A stretch of DNA of 64,000 nucleotides from Dinghuibacter sp964544695 (GTDB lineage: Bacteria; Bacteroidota; Bacteroidia; Chitinophagales; Chitinophagaceae), in NCBI GenBank assembly GCA_964544695.1, contig CAZJDB010000187.1, positions 25,805 to 89,804 of the forward strand, given 5' to 3'. The translations under genes were made by a program, and so were the position numbers. Under the pieces are notes generated by a model. The model was not told where the DNA came from and did not search any database. It was given only the letters and a program-made list of their open reading frames with translations. Below are positions 41,898-51,275 of the stretch, piece after piece; the stretch's first letter is position 1; every line of letters begins with the position of its first letter.

Positions 41898-42212
41898 ATG
41901 GAAAGGGCAGTTTATAGAAACATATACCAAATTGTTGAAGCAGTATCTAAGGACCTGGAGGGCGAGGTCGTTACTTCAATTTCAGCACCATTTTCAGGGC
42001 TTTCAATAACATCTAAATTTAAAATTTGCTTTAGCATTATTTCAAATTTGGGAGGACATAACGACTATACTGTAGTTGTTAACGAATTCAAAAAGGAGGC
42101 CTTGAAAGATGATATTTTAGATAGCTTAAAAGGTATCTACGGGAAAATTGATAACCTGTTTAGGAAGAACTTTGATGATTACAAGGATATAGTCTTATTG
42201 TCTGTAAGCTAA
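41898..42212 (+). CDS. Element protein of unknown function
   Basis: 104 residues. It opens MERAVYRNIYQIVEAVSKDL, with a central beta pair (VVTSISAPFSGLSITSKFKI) and a helical end (DILDSLKGIYGKIDNLFRKN). No motif recognised and no signal peptide. It has its own promoter and is the last gene before attR, the usual place for cargo in integrated elements. Confidence 0.5.
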   Translation: MERAVYRNIYQIVEAVSKDLEGEVVTSISAPFSGLSITSKFKICFSIISNLGGHNDYTVVVNEFKKEALKDDILDSLKGIYGKIDNLFRKNFDDYKDIVLLSVS

Positions 42213-42525
42213 TTACATTATTGGACAGTAGAAGGACTGCTCTAATAATCAGTTCCGGTTATACCCCCGTATCCGATATATGTGCGCGTAATCAAATCCA
42301 GTTACCACTGCACTGCCCCCTCAGAAAGGCCCCCGGTCCCTGCCCCCGGTCAAATTGAGAAAAGTATTACAGAATAAAATTGAGCCTTTGTTTGCGTCTA
42401 TATACTGGCTTCTATAGGCCTCCTTTACGGGTTGAGGAATGAAGAAGGATTTTTGCCTCCCTTATATATTAAATGGCGTTATTTTTCAATAGCGGTCCAA
42501 ATATCTGCCCCAATCTCCCTGGTTA
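42213..42525. other. Non-coding right end of the tRNA-Lys element
   Basis: No credible gene. It holds a tandem GCCCCCGGTC (42329-42338 and 42342-42351, period 13), which stands out in AT-rich DNA and could be a protein-binding site near the element end. Otherwise it is unstructured AT-rich sequence. Confidence 0.5.
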
Positions 42526-42549
42526 AAATGTTTTACCTATGTTTTACCC
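42526..42549. repeat. Right arm-type repeat of the tRNA-Lys element
   Basis: AAATG-TTTTACCTAT-GTTTTACCC matches 33556-33578 apart from one extra T, in the same orientation. It lies directly beside attR. Confidence 0.6.
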
Positions 42550-42551
42550 AA

Positions 42552-42583
42552 AATAAAAAAATCCCCACAACTACTTAGTTATG
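42552..42583 (-). terminator. Terminator of tRNA-Lys
   Basis: On the minus strand CATAACTA-AG-TAGTTGTG (42566-42583) pairs with one wobble and runs into GGGGATTTTTTTATTT. Confidence 0.7.
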
Positions 42584-42605
42584 AGGATTATGCATTTTGC
42601 CCTGG

Positions 42606-42619
<14 letters not shown>
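42552..42619. other. attR of the tRNA-Lys element
   Basis: Imperfect copy of 33373-33444, ending in the 15-base identity GTGACCCCGCAGAGA that belongs to the tRNA 3' end. On this side the tRNA is intact and uses an element-derived terminator. Confidence 0.8.
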
Positions 42620-42678
<59 letters not shown>

Positions 42679-42821
42679 AAAAACCACCAACTTCCGCCGG
42701 TGGGGTGCAAAAGTACGAAACCCACGGATACGACCCAACCGATTTTTTGACGCCCGGAAGGGCCCGTAAGGGCCAGGAAGGCTTTAACACCCCCTTTACC
42801 CTCCAAAAAGAAATAAAGCTG

Positions 42822-42829
42822 TAACTTTG
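42822..42829 (+). promoter_or_regulatory. -7 box of the amidotransferase gene
   Basis: TAACTTTG fits TAnnTTTG and ends 7 bases before ATG 42837, so the mRNA would be leaderless or nearly so. No clear -33 TTG. Confidence 0.55.
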
Positions 42830-42836
42830 CGGCTCC

Positions 42837-44684
42837 ATGAGCGACGAGATTAAACATGAATGCGGTCTCGCATTCATCCGCCTTAGGAAACCGTTTTCTT
42901 ACTACAAGCAGCAATACGGTACTGTATTGTACGGCCTGAACAAGTTGTACCTGCTGATGGAAAAGCAGCACAACCGTGGCCAGGACGGGGCGGGGCTGGC
43001 AACCGTCAAACTCAATACGGAACCCGGGAACCCCTTTCTATATCGCCTCAGAAGCAATGAACCCAGGGCAATCGCCGACATTTTTGCGCAGATCTCAAAG
43101 GAAATCACCGAGTTAGAAAAATATCAACCGGACCTGCTACAGCACCCGGACATCGTAAAAGGGCATATTCAAGCCTTGGGCGAGGTCATGCTGGGCCACC
43201 TTAGATACGGGACCCAGGGCAGGAACAATGTGGAATTTTGCCATCCCTTTATCAAACGCCATACGATCCAGGCTCAGAACCTCGTGATGGCGGGGAATTT
43301 CAACCTCGTCAATACCGAAGAGCTGTTTTCTCTCATCAACATGGATCCGGGCGAATTCCAGCGCCAGAGCGACCTGGCAGCCATGCTGGAGACCATCCAC
43401 CATTTCCTGGTCAAGGAGGATGAGCAAAACCCGCAAAACATGGACGTAAGCCGCGTCTTAAGAAAAGCCGCGACCTTGTTCGACGGCGGATACACTGTCG
43501 GCGGCCTGATCGGCAACGGGGAAAGCTTTGTGATGCGGGATGCCAATGGAATCCGGCCGGCCTATTACTACATAAACGACGACGTGATTGTTGCGGCTTC
43601 CGAAAGGGCGGCTATCCGGACGACCTTCAACGTCGGTGAAAACGAGGTCCAGGAGCTCATGCCCGGCACTGCGCTGATCGTGCACGCTGACGGGATATAT
43701 GAAATCGAGCAGATCCTAGAGCCACGCGAAAGGAAGGCGTGCAGCTTCGAGCGGATTTATTTTTCACGGGGCAACGACGAAAAGATTTATAAGGAAAGGA
43801 AAGCGTTGGGCAGGCATCTCAGTGAGAACGTCCTGAAGTCGATCAACCATGACCTGAAGAATACCGTCTTTTCCTTTATACCCAATACGGCCGAGGTGGC
43901 ATTTTATGGCCTGCTCAAAGGGATGGAGGCTTATCTGAATAAGATCAAGGTCGAGCGCATCCAGTCCTGGGGAAAGGATTTCGACGAGGAAAAGCTGTCC
44001 GAAATGGTGAACCGGCGCATCCGGGTGGAAAAGATCGCTATTAAGGATGTGAAGATGCGGACCTTCATTACCGAGGATGCGGGCAGAAATGAAATGGTGC
44101 AGCACGTCTACGACATTACATACGGAACGGTCCGGAAGAATCAGGATGCCCTGGTGGTGATCGATGATTCCATCGTCCGGGGGACGACCTTGAAGGAAAG
44201 CATTATCCGCATGCTTTCCCGCCTGGAGCCTTCCAAGATCATCATCGTTTCTTCGGCACCCCAAATCCGTTACCCCGATTGTTATGGCATCGATATGAGT
44301 AAGTTAGGGGATTTCATTGCCTTCCAGGCGGCCATTGCCCTGCTGAAGGACAGGGGAATGGAAGACGTCCTGGGGGACACCTACAAAGCCATCAAGGAGC
44401 TCCAGCGCAACAATGCCCTCCATACCGTGAACCTCGTGCGGAATATTTATGCGCCCTTTACCCCGGAAGAAATCAGCAAAAAGATCGCGGAACTGATCAC
44501 GCCCCCCGAGGTAAATATCCCCATTGAGGTGATTTATCAGACCATTGAAAGCCTTCACGAGTCCTGTCCCACCAACCTGGGAGACTGGTATTTTACGGGC
44601 AATTACCCCACGCCTGGAGGAAACCGCGTCGTCAACAAGGCATTCCTGAATTACTTTGAAGGACGCAACGTCCGCGGATATTAA
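42837..44684 (+). CDS. PurF-like glutamine amidotransferase/phosphoribosyltransferase
   Basis: 615 residues. After a short leader the class II glutaminase begins at Cys9 (HECGLAFIRL), which becomes N-terminal after processing in this family. HNRGQDGAGLATVKL and GHLRYGTQG are the glutaminase blocks. The phosphoribosyltransferase half has the PRPP loop LVVIDDSIVRGTTLKESI and the following SSAPQIRYPDCYGID. It is likely to act in purine synthesis as PurF or a paralogue; at 615 residues it is longer than the usual 470-510, so a paralogous role is possible. Confidence 0.8.
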   Translation: MSDEIKHECGLAFIRLRKPFSYYKQQYGTVLYGLNKLYLLMEKQHNRGQDGAGLATVKLNTEPGNPFLYRLRSNEPRAIADIFAQISKEITELEKYQPDLLQHPDIVKGHIQALGEVMLGHLRYGTQGRNNVEFCHPFIKRHTIQAQNLVMAGNFNLVNTEELFSLINMDPGEFQRQSDLAAMLETIHHFLVKEDEQNPQNMDVSRVLRKAATLFDGGYTVGGLIGNGESFVMRDANGIRPAYYYINDDVIVAASERAAIRTTFNVGENEVQELMPGTALIVHADGIYEIEQILEPRERKACSFERIYFSRGNDEKIYKERKALGRHLSENVLKSINHDLKNTVFSFIPNTAEVAFYGLLKGMEAYLNKIKVERIQSWGKDFDEEKLSEMVNRRIRVEKIAIKDVKMRTFITEDAGRNEMVQHVYDITYGTVRKNQDALVVIDDSIVRGTTLKESIIRMLSRLEPSKIIIVSSAPQIRYPDCYGIDMSKLGDFIAFQAAIALLKDRGMEDVLGDTYKAIKELQRNNALHTVNLVRNIYAPFTPEEISKKIAELITPPEVNIPIEVIYQTIESLHESCPTNLGDWYFTGNYPTPGGNRVVNKAFLNYFEGRNVRGY

Positions 44685-44689
44685 CTTTG
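44655..44689 (+). promoter_or_regulatory. Promoter of the SixA-like gene, inside the amidotransferase 3' end
   Basis: TTTG (44655-44658) and TAACTTTG (44682-44689) are 23 bases apart; the -7 box uses the amidotransferase stop codon and ends 4 bases before ATG 44694. Confidence 0.5.
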
Positions 44690-44693
44690 GCTC

Positions 44694-45191
44694 ATGAAGA
44701 GCCTGTTAGTCGTCCGTCACGCCAAAAGCAGTTGGGATTGGGAAGATCTCAACGACTTTGAACGTCCCTTGAGTGGCCGGGGCACCCGCGATGCGCCGGA
44801 TATGGCTGCGCGCGTCGCCGCACGCCACGGCATCCCCGATCTCCTGGTGTCCAGTCCCGCGAAAAGGGCGAAAAAAACCGCCCAACTATTCGCCGAAACC
44901 TGGGAAAAACCACAAAATCAAATCCTCTATATCGCCGAGCTTTACCACGCCCCGGTGGCCGTTTTTTATGATGTCGTGACGCACTTGCCCGAGGACAAGG
45001 ACAGCATCTCCATTTTTTCACATAATCCCGGCATCACGGCTTTCGTCAACGAGCTGACTGAGGTCCGCGTGGATAACATGCCCACCTGCGGCGTTTTTGC
45101 GATAAAAGTCGATCGCTGGAAAGATTTCAAAAACGCGAAAAAGGAGTTTTGGTTCTTCGACTATCCAAAAGCAGAAGCCCCCGGCAAGTAA
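44694..45191 (+). CDS. Histidine phosphatase (SixA-like)
   Basis: 165 residues. The catalytic RHG-type motif is VVRHAKSSWDWEDLNDFERP, with Arg and nucleophile His, then SSPAKRAKKTAQLFAE and the second His in ISIFSHNPGITAFV. SixA proteins dephosphorylate phospho-His on signalling domains, but relatives have other small substrates. Cytoplasmic. Confidence 0.88.
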   Translation: MKSLLVVRHAKSSWDWEDLNDFERPLSGRGTRDAPDMAARVAARHGIPDLLVSSPAKRAKKTAQLFAETWEKPQNQILYIAELYHAPVAVFYDVVTHLPEDKDSISIFSHNPGITAFVNELTEVRVDNMPTCGVFAIKVDRWKDFKNAKKEFWFFDYPKAEAPGK

Positions 45192-45228
45192 ATGCCAGGG
45201 GCCTCAAGCACCGCGGGCACGGCGAAAG

Positions 45229-46548
45229 CTATTTCAGCCCATACTTATACTTATATCGTTCGTAAAGCTGCTTCTGCTTATTATCCAGCGAAACCTCGCG
45301 ACCCTGGATCACCGCATAAGTAACGATGCTCGTCCGCATATCTAGGATATCCCCCTCGCTGATAATGATATTCGCATCCTTCCCCACCTCGATCGATCCC
45401 GTCCTATCGGAAATACCCAGGATTGTGGCCGAATTCAGCGTAATGGCCTGCAATGCCTGCTCCTTGGTGAGTCCGTAAGCTGCAGCCGTACCTGCGTTGA
45501 AGGACAGGTTACGGTAACGGCTTTCATCGTGCCGGTCGTTGAGTGCAAAGAGAACGCCCGCCGCTTGTAACGCAGCCGGTGTTTTGAAGGGCTGATCCAC
45601 ATCGTCGTCCTCCGTGGCAGGCAGCGCGTGTTCCTGGTCCAGGATGACCGAAATATGGTTGGCGGCCAGCAGGGGCGCGATCTGCCAGGACTCGCTGGCG
45701 CCCACCAGGACGACATCGAATCCGAATTCCTTGGCAAAATCGATGGCAATAAGCATTTGCTTGACCTGTTCGGCGTGGACGAATAGCTTTTGCTTGTGCG
45801 AAAACAATCCCCGGACGGCTTCGAATTTGATGTTGGTGTGGGGATGCGTGGGTTCGTCGAGGTAAGCGTGCGCCTCTCGGAAAAAGCGCTTCAGTTCTTC
45901 TACCTTTTGCAGCGATGCCGCCGTCGGATCCTCTCCTGCCTCGGGGCGGGGGAAGCCCCCTCCGCCTCCACCGAAACGACGGGGACGGCTGATGAAGCTG
46001 GGCATATTCAGGTGGATGCCTCCGTCCAATGCGTAGGCGGCATCTTCGTAATTCCAGGCGTCGAGCTGCACGACCGTGGAGGAGCCGCTGATGGAGCCCC
46101 CTTCCGGGGTTACGCCTGCGAGCAGGATACCGTTAGCTTTGAGCGTATTGATGATCTTGGAATCGGTATTATAAGCCACAATGGAACGGATGTCCGGGTT
46201 GAGGTCGCCCAGTTCCTCGAAATCGTTGCTTCCGCGAACGCCCTCGGCGATTTCCTTGAGTCCCAGGTCTGTCACGGGCAGGATCAGGCCCGGATAGACC
46301 TGCTTGCCGGCGGCGTTCACTACCTTGTCCCCCGCACCGGGTGTGATGCCTGTACCGACCGCCACGATTTTCCCGTTGTCCACTTCGACGGTGGCGTTTT
46401 CTATAACGGTGCCGTTACCTACGTGGATGGTCCCCCCGACGATGAAGATTTTCCCTTTCTCCGGGGAAGCCGGGTAGACATCGGCCTGGCCAAAGGAGGT
46501 GCCCACGGAAAATAAAGCCAGGAGAAGCGATATATAATGTTTGCGCAT
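45229..46548 (-). CDS. Amidohydrolase-like protein with degenerate metal site
   Basis: 439 residues from the ATG at 46548 (MRKHYISLLLALFSVGTSFG, signal peptide); a longer frame upstream overlaps the next gene and is rejected. The fold is that of imidazolonepropionase-like amidohydrolases: IFIVGGTIHVGNGTVIENAT, the late AITLNSATILGISDRTGSIE and VGKDANIIISEGDIL. The HxH metal motif after the P-G-L/F-I turn is replaced by LILPVTDLG, so metal binding at that site is unlikely. Second gene of an operon with 46568-49639. Confidence 0.8.
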   Translation of the reverse strand: MRKHYISLLLALFSVGTSFGQADVYPASPEKGKIFIVGGTIHVGNGTVIENATVEVDNGKIVAVGTGITPGAGDKVVNAAGKQVYPGLILPVTDLGLKEIAEGVRGSNDFEELGDLNPDIRSIVAYNTDSKIINTLKANGILLAGVTPEGGSISGSSTVVQLDAWNYEDAAYALDGGIHLNMPSFISRPRRFGGGGGGFPRPEAGEDPTAASLQKVEELKRFFREAHAYLDEPTHPHTNIKFEAVRGLFSHKQKLFVHAEQVKQMLIAIDFAKEFGFDVVLVGASESWQIAPLLAANHISVILDQEHALPATEDDDVDQPFKTPAALQAAGVLFALNDRHDESRYRNLSFNAGTAAAYGLTKEQALQAITLNSATILGISDRTGSIEVGKDANIIISEGDILDMRTSIVTYAVIQGREVSLDNKQKQLYERYKYKYGLK

Positions 46549-46567
46549 ATAAAGTCGATTGGAGTTA

Positions 46568-49500
46568 TTAATTGTCGGTGTTTGCGCCGTCGCCCGAAAG
46601 GTCGTCTGCGTCGTAGTCAACGGTGATCAAAGAATTGTGTTCCTCATGGTCTCCGCAGCTCAGGATAACCTGGTACGAAGGGCGGGGTCTGCGACCAAAC
46701 CCTCCGCCGGGCGCACCCCCTTCCGCGGGGTTCCGCTCTGCCTGCATTTTGGCAATCAGGCGGGTTCGCTCGGCAATGATCTGACGGCGCAAAGCCAAAT
46801 CCCTGTCCACGTCATAATAAACGGTTCCATCCACGATCGTGGTCAGGGCCCGGGCATATACGCTCAGGGGATTGTCGCTCCACAGGACAACGTCGGCGTC
46901 CTTACCCACCTTGATGCTGCCGACATGGTCCTGGACATGCAATGCAATGGCCGGGTTGAGGCTGACCATCTTGAAGGCATCCTCTTCGCTCATGCCTCCA
47001 TATTTGATCGACTTGGCCGCTTCCTGGTTGAGGCGCCTGGCCTGTTCGGGGTCGTCTGAGTTGATACAAACGTTGAGGCCCATCTGGTGCAGCAGGGAAG
47101 CATTGTAGGGTATGGCATCCTGGACTTCCATTTTGTACGCCCACCAATCGGAGAAGGTGGAGGTATTGGCGCCGTGGGCCTTCATCTTATCGGCGACCTT
47201 GTAGCCTTCCAGGATATGCGTGAAGGTATTGATGCGAAAGCCAAAGTGCTCGGCTACGCGCATCAGCGCCGTGATTTCGCTTTGTACATAGGAGTGGCAC
47301 GTGATGAAACGCTTGTGTTCCATGATTTCCACCAGGGCGTCCAATTCCAGGTCCCTGCGCACGTTCTTGGCATCGGGACCCTTCATTGCTTTTTCATAAT
47401 CGGTCGCCCTGGTAAAAGCATCCACATATACCTGGTCGACCCCCATGCGTGTATCAGGGAAGCGGTTGTTGTTTGTGGACGTGGTCCGCTTTACATTTTC
47501 CCCGAGGGCAAACTTGATGAAGCCATCGGCGCCCTTGAACTTGAGGGCCTCGTCATCCACGCCCCAGCGCAGTTTGATGAGCTGCGTCTGACCACCGATA
47601 CTGTTGGCGGAGCCGTGGAGGATATGGGAAGAGGTAACACCCCCCGCCAACTGCCGGTAAATATTGATATCGTCGGGGTTCAGGTTGTCTCCTATGCGCA
47701 CTTCCGAGGTGACACTTTGCGCGCCTTCGTTGATAGAGGCGGCGGCAATATGCGAGTGCTCATCGATAATGCCCGGGGTCAGTTCCTTTCCGGTCCCGTC
47801 TATGACGCGGGCCCCGGAGGGAGCGTTCAGCCCTTTGCCGATGGCGGCGATTTTACCGTTTTGGATCAGCACATCGGTATTGTCCAGGCGGCCTTCCGCT
47901 TCATTGGTCCATACCCGCGCATTTTTAATCAGGATGGTTTCGGCGGTGGGAAGGCTGTCCCAACCATAGCCGTCCATGGGATACGTAATCTTTCCCAGGC
48001 GCAAGGGCATCCGACGGCGCGCCGAATCCGGCGCGGGGCCGCCGACCGACGTCAGGGTAGCCGTCCAGACGAGAAGGTGTCCCGCCGTATCAGTACCGCT
48101 GCCAGACCAAACGCTGTCCGAAACAGCTCCGCTCAAATGAAACGAAGTCCTGGCGCGCCGACCGGGAGCCCAACTGAGTCCCACCAGCTTTCCATCGTAG
48201 GTGAGTTTGGCTGTCAGCGTGTCGGCGGTAATAATACTTGCGGCCGTAGCGCTTTTCACAGACAATGTAAGCGACTGGCTACCGCCGGCGGCGTCGCGTA
48301 GCTGTAATGCATAGGTCCCAGCCAAAGACTTCCAATCCGCATTCTTGACATCGTACCGGATCCCCTGAACCCAGTTTTGCACGATAGAAGTTTTTTCATT
48401 GAAGACGGGCCCCGTCGTGATCAGGAAGTTGGCCAGCTTACCTACTTCCAGGCTGCCCACCTTGTCATAGACACCCAGGAGGGTAGCAGGTTCCTTAGTG
48501 AGGGCCTCGAAGGCCTTGGCCTCGCTCAGGCCATATTCAATCGCCTTACGCAAATTGGTCAGAAAGGTCTTGGTATCGCGGAGGTCAGCGGCGGTCAGGG
48601 CAAAGGGGATATCGTTCTTTTCAAATAAGCCGGGCTCGAGGGGAGCCAGCTCCCAGTGCTTCATATCGGACAGAGAAACAAAACGGGCGTCATTGGGATC
48701 GTCCACATTTTGAGCCTCGGGAAAATCAAGGGGCAGGATGAAGGTGGCGTGCGTTGCCTTCATTTCCGTCATCCGCTGGTATTCATTTCCTCCGCCCTTG
48801 ATGATATATTGAACCCCGAATTCTTTCCCGATCCGATCAGCCCGGACGGCATTCCATTTGTCCGAAGCGTCGAAAATCTGGGGTAGGGATTGTTGATCGA
48901 GCCAATACTGAAGGCTCAGGTTGACACCTTCGGCGGCAGGATGGTTCTTATACCAGGCCGCGTCGAGATAAGTTTGGCGCAGCAGGGCGATGGTCCCCAT
49001 CAGGCTGCTGGGATAACTTTGGGTGGAAATCCCCTTGCTGAAGGAATATATGGCGGCTGCCTTTTCCCTTACGATATCCAGGTTTTCCTTTTCCTCGGCC
49101 AGGGTCACCACCGCTCCCGTGCCCCTAGCGATCCCATCCTTCTGGAGGGTCAGGACCGTGCCAAAACCCTGCTCCCGGAGCGACTTCGCTTTGGCTTCAT
49201 CCACGTTGAACAAACGGGAGGCGTCTACATCCGTGCGGATTGCCTGGTTCCACCCGAAAGCGCCCTTTTGGTTTGATTCGATCTGCGAAGGAAGCCGGAA
49301 GAAGGCCCCCGGCGTGGCATTTCGCGCATCGCGCTGAGGGGCGGGAATGCCGTAATCCGAATACGAATCGATAAAGGAAGGATAGAGGTACTTTCCGGTA
49401 CAATCGATGACGACCGCATCGGAAGGTATATCGGCTTTCCCCACCGAGATGATCTTTCCCTTTTTGATCAGGAGGGTGGCGTCGGTAAGGGTGGTTTGCC

Positions 49501-49639
49501 CGTCTTTAACTATGGTGGCGTGGGTAAAGGCATAACACCTGTCCCTGTTGTCCGCCACCCCGTTCACTGGGAATGTTTCCTGAGCTCGCAATGGGGCAAG
49601 CGCGAGCAAAGCGCCCAGGGTGAATAGCAATTTTCTCAT
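46568..49639 (-). CDS. Tandem amidohydrolase, one degenerate and one intact module
   Basis: 1023 residues from MRKLLFTLGALLALAPLRAQ (signal peptide; an ATG three codons earlier is possible). Module 1 (about 25-440) opens CYAFTHATIVKDGQTTLTDA but has SFIDSYSDYG where HxH should be. Module 2 (about 570-1000) keeps GIIDEHSHIA, the His in FITCHSY and TFTHILEG, and Asp in NSDDPEQA. A Lys-type ligand was not assigned. A Gly/Arg-rich C-terminus follows. Probably a periplasmic peptidase or lactamase-like hydrolase; substrate unknown. The downstream gene adds a third module after 19 bases. Confidence 0.85.
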   Translation of the reverse strand: MRKLLFTLGALLALAPLRAQETFPVNGVADNRDRCYAFTHATIVKDGQTTLTDATLLIKKGKIISVGKADIPSDAVVIDCTGKYLYPSFIDSYSDYGIPAPQRDARNATPGAFFRLPSQIESNQKGAFGWNQAIRTDVDASRLFNVDEAKAKSLREQGFGTVLTLQKDGIARGTGAVVTLAEEKENLDIVREKAAAIYSFSKGISTQSYPSSLMGTIALLRQTYLDAAWYKNHPAAEGVNLSLQYWLDQQSLPQIFDASDKWNAVRADRIGKEFGVQYIIKGGGNEYQRMTEMKATHATFILPLDFPEAQNVDDPNDARFVSLSDMKHWELAPLEPGLFEKNDIPFALTAADLRDTKTFLTNLRKAIEYGLSEAKAFEALTKEPATLLGVYDKVGSLEVGKLANFLITTGPVFNEKTSIVQNWVQGIRYDVKNADWKSLAGTYALQLRDAAGGSQSLTLSVKSATAASIITADTLTAKLTYDGKLVGLSWAPGRRARTSFHLSGAVSDSVWSGSGTDTAGHLLVWTATLTSVGGPAPDSARRRMPLRLGKITYPMDGYGWDSLPTAETILIKNARVWTNEAEGRLDNTDVLIQNGKIAAIGKGLNAPSGARVIDGTGKELTPGIIDEHSHIAAASINEGAQSVTSEVRIGDNLNPDDINIYRQLAGGVTSSHILHGSANSIGGQTQLIKLRWGVDDEALKFKGADGFIKFALGENVKRTTSTNNNRFPDTRMGVDQVYVDAFTRATDYEKAMKGPDAKNVRRDLELDALVEIMEHKRFITCHSYVQSEITALMRVAEHFGFRINTFTHILEGYKVADKMKAHGANTSTFSDWWAYKMEVQDAIPYNASLLHQMGLNVCINSDDPEQARRLNQEAAKSIKYGGMSEEDAFKMVSLNPAIALHVQDHVGSIKVGKDADVVLWSDNPLSVYARALTTIVDGTVYYDVDRDLALRRQIIAERTRLIAKMQAERNPAEGGAPGGGFGRRPRPSYQVILSCGDHEEHNSLITVDYDADDLSGDGANTDN

Positions 49640-49676
49640 GTCAGTCATGAATTTTTAGAGAATTTCAAGATAATGA

Positions 49677-50816
49677 TTAATGGTTCAGTCCCCCGTCAAA
49701 GAATGATGAACGGATGGAATCCAGCCATTTACCCGCGACTGCGGCATAGTCTTCTGTTTCGCGTGGGGTTGGAAAATGATAGGGAAAAGCGGAGGCCTTA
49801 TACAAAGCATCCTCCAGAGAAAATCCGGATTGGGATACGGTGTAGCATATCCCCTGTCCATGAAGGTACCTACCCAGGTATTCTTGCTCCGTTTGACCCG
49901 GGGTCGGCACCAGGATACTTTTCTTTTGAAGCAGGGCAAGATCCATTACAGTGGTGTACCCCGCCCGCGAGATGATCCATTCAGAAGAGGCAATGAGTTC
50001 CGCCAAGGGCGCGGCAGGGAGATGGTCATATACGACCAGACGCCCAGCTTCCTGTAGTCGGTTTATGGCATCCCCTTGGGCCCCTCCTCCGGGCAGTCCC
50101 CTAACCAACAACGCGGTACGGTCCGACCCCTCCAACTGGCGCAATATTTGATCTTCGAATAGCGTTCTTTGAGGTTCAGGCCCTGATAATATAAAGAGGA
50201 GTGAATGGTGAATTGGCCGGCTTTTTTTCTCAAGGCGAGACAAGGGTCCCAGGTAATGGACCGGTACCGGAGGCAACACTTTCGGGTGTCCCAATTCCCC
50301 GGATAAATAAGGGGAGTCGGCGTAATCAGGGACCCAGCAAGCGTTGAAACGGCGGATATAGGAATAATGAATTTTTTGGAGAAAGGGCTGGATCGGACCG
50401 GGTGCCTTGATCGCCAACTGGTGGGTGATGTAGACACAAGGAACGGAGCGGGAATATAGGCCAAAACGGTTATCTGAGACCACGGCACCAATATGGAAGC
50501 GGCTAACAACCTCCCGGAGCCAGTGGTTTTCATAACGAATCGTTTGCAAAATACGCGGAATACTTCGCGTAATTTGGCCTACGAGGGCTGCCCTGCTTGA
50601 ACCATAGCGGATTTTGTAGCCCTTCAGGTGGAGATAGGTAAGTTGGGGAAATTCTTGTTGCAGAAGATGCTGGGTCTTTCCCTCGGCGGCGATCCAGACC
50701 TCGCAGCCGCGCTGCTGGAAATAACGGATCAGGGGAATACATCTCGTAGCATGCCCCAACCCCCAATCCAGCGGAGCCACTAGAATACGGAATGGGCCGG
50801 GGTCTTGTTTTTTCAC
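49677..50816 (-). CDS. MurG-like glycosyltransferase (GT28 type)
   Basis: 379 residues. FRILVAPLDWGLGHATRCIP is the Gly-rich loop of GT-B enzymes, with GYKIRYGSSRAALVGQ, and the C-terminal donor-binding part has SSEWIISRAGYTTVMDLALL and KKSILVPTPGQTEQEYLGRY, as in MurG. No membrane segment. It transfers a nucleotide-activated sugar to an envelope acceptor that cannot be predicted. Confidence 0.85.
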   Translation of the reverse strand: MKKQDPGPFRILVAPLDWGLGHATRCIPLIRYFQQRGCEVWIAAEGKTQHLLQQEFPQLTYLHLKGYKIRYGSSRAALVGQITRSIPRILQTIRYENHWLREVVSRFHIGAVVSDNRFGLYSRSVPCVYITHQLAIKAPGPIQPFLQKIHYSYIRRFNACWVPDYADSPYLSGELGHPKVLPPVPVHYLGPLSRLEKKSRPIHHSLLFILSGPEPQRTLFEDQILRQLEGSDRTALLVRGLPGGGAQGDAINRLQEAGRLVVYDHLPAAPLAELIASSEWIISRAGYTTVMDLALLQKKSILVPTPGQTEQEYLGRYLHGQGICYTVSQSGFSLEDALYKASAFPYHFPTPRETEDYAAVAGKWLDSIRSSFFDGGLNH

Positions 50817-50863
50817 AAATACTTGGTTTATCAGGAAAAATAGTTAATTTAGAACTCCCTATT

Positions 50864-50986
50864 ATGAAGACGTCGCAAAAAATCCTCGCCGGTTTACTCT
50901 TATTTTGTTGTTTAGCGCTTGTAAGCTGTAGTTCTTCCCGGAAAGGTTGCGGCTGTCCCAGTAAGAAAGGGATGGTAGGATACTAA
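50864..50986 (+). CDS. Very small Cys/Gly-rich lipoprotein
   Basis: 40 residues from the ATG at 50864: a signal with lipobox (LALVSC) and a mature part of only about 20 residues, SSSRKGCGCPSKKGMVGY. Short lipoproteins with this C-G-C-P-S tail recur in Chitinophagaceae, from memory; function unknown. It precedes 51000-51248 by 13 bases. Confidence 0.65.
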   Translation: MKTSQKILAGLLLFCCLALVSCSSSRKGCGCPSKKGMVGY

Positions 50987-50999
50987 ATCCATCCAGGTT

Positions 51000-51248
51000 A
51001 TGAAAAATAAGAGAGACTTGCTATTACTCTTCAAACACGACTACGTTAACCAACGTTCCCTGGACCTGGAATTGGAACGTCTATACGAGATGTTGTATGA
51101 CATCCATTCGTACGAGCGGAGCCTCACCCGCGCGTATGAAGTTATTGATTTGAACCGGTATAAAATTTTGGATAAACCTACGCAGATCCTCAAGGTGGTG
51201 AACCGCGGCGATCTCAAGCCTTTCCTCTTCCTTAGCAGCAAGAACTGA
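51000..51248 (+). CDS. Small helical protein of unknown function
   Basis: 82 residues: MKNKRDLLLLFKHDYVNQRS, with a helix rich in Leu/Glu/Tyr (LDLELERLYEMLYDIHSYER) and a terminal beta pair (TQILKVVNRGDLKPFLFLSS). No known motif. Likely co-transcribed with the small lipoprotein upstream. Confidence 0.6.
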   Translation: MKNKRDLLLLFKHDYVNQRSLDLELERLYEMLYDIHSYERSLTRAYEVIDLNRYKILDKPTQILKVVNRGDLKPFLFLSSKN

Positions 51249-51275
51249 ATTCCGGCTTCGCCTGGCGGCGCTGGT

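Noticed and set aside
47087..48301. Plus-strand frame of 404 codons
   Set aside because: Shadow of the tandem amidohydrolase gene.
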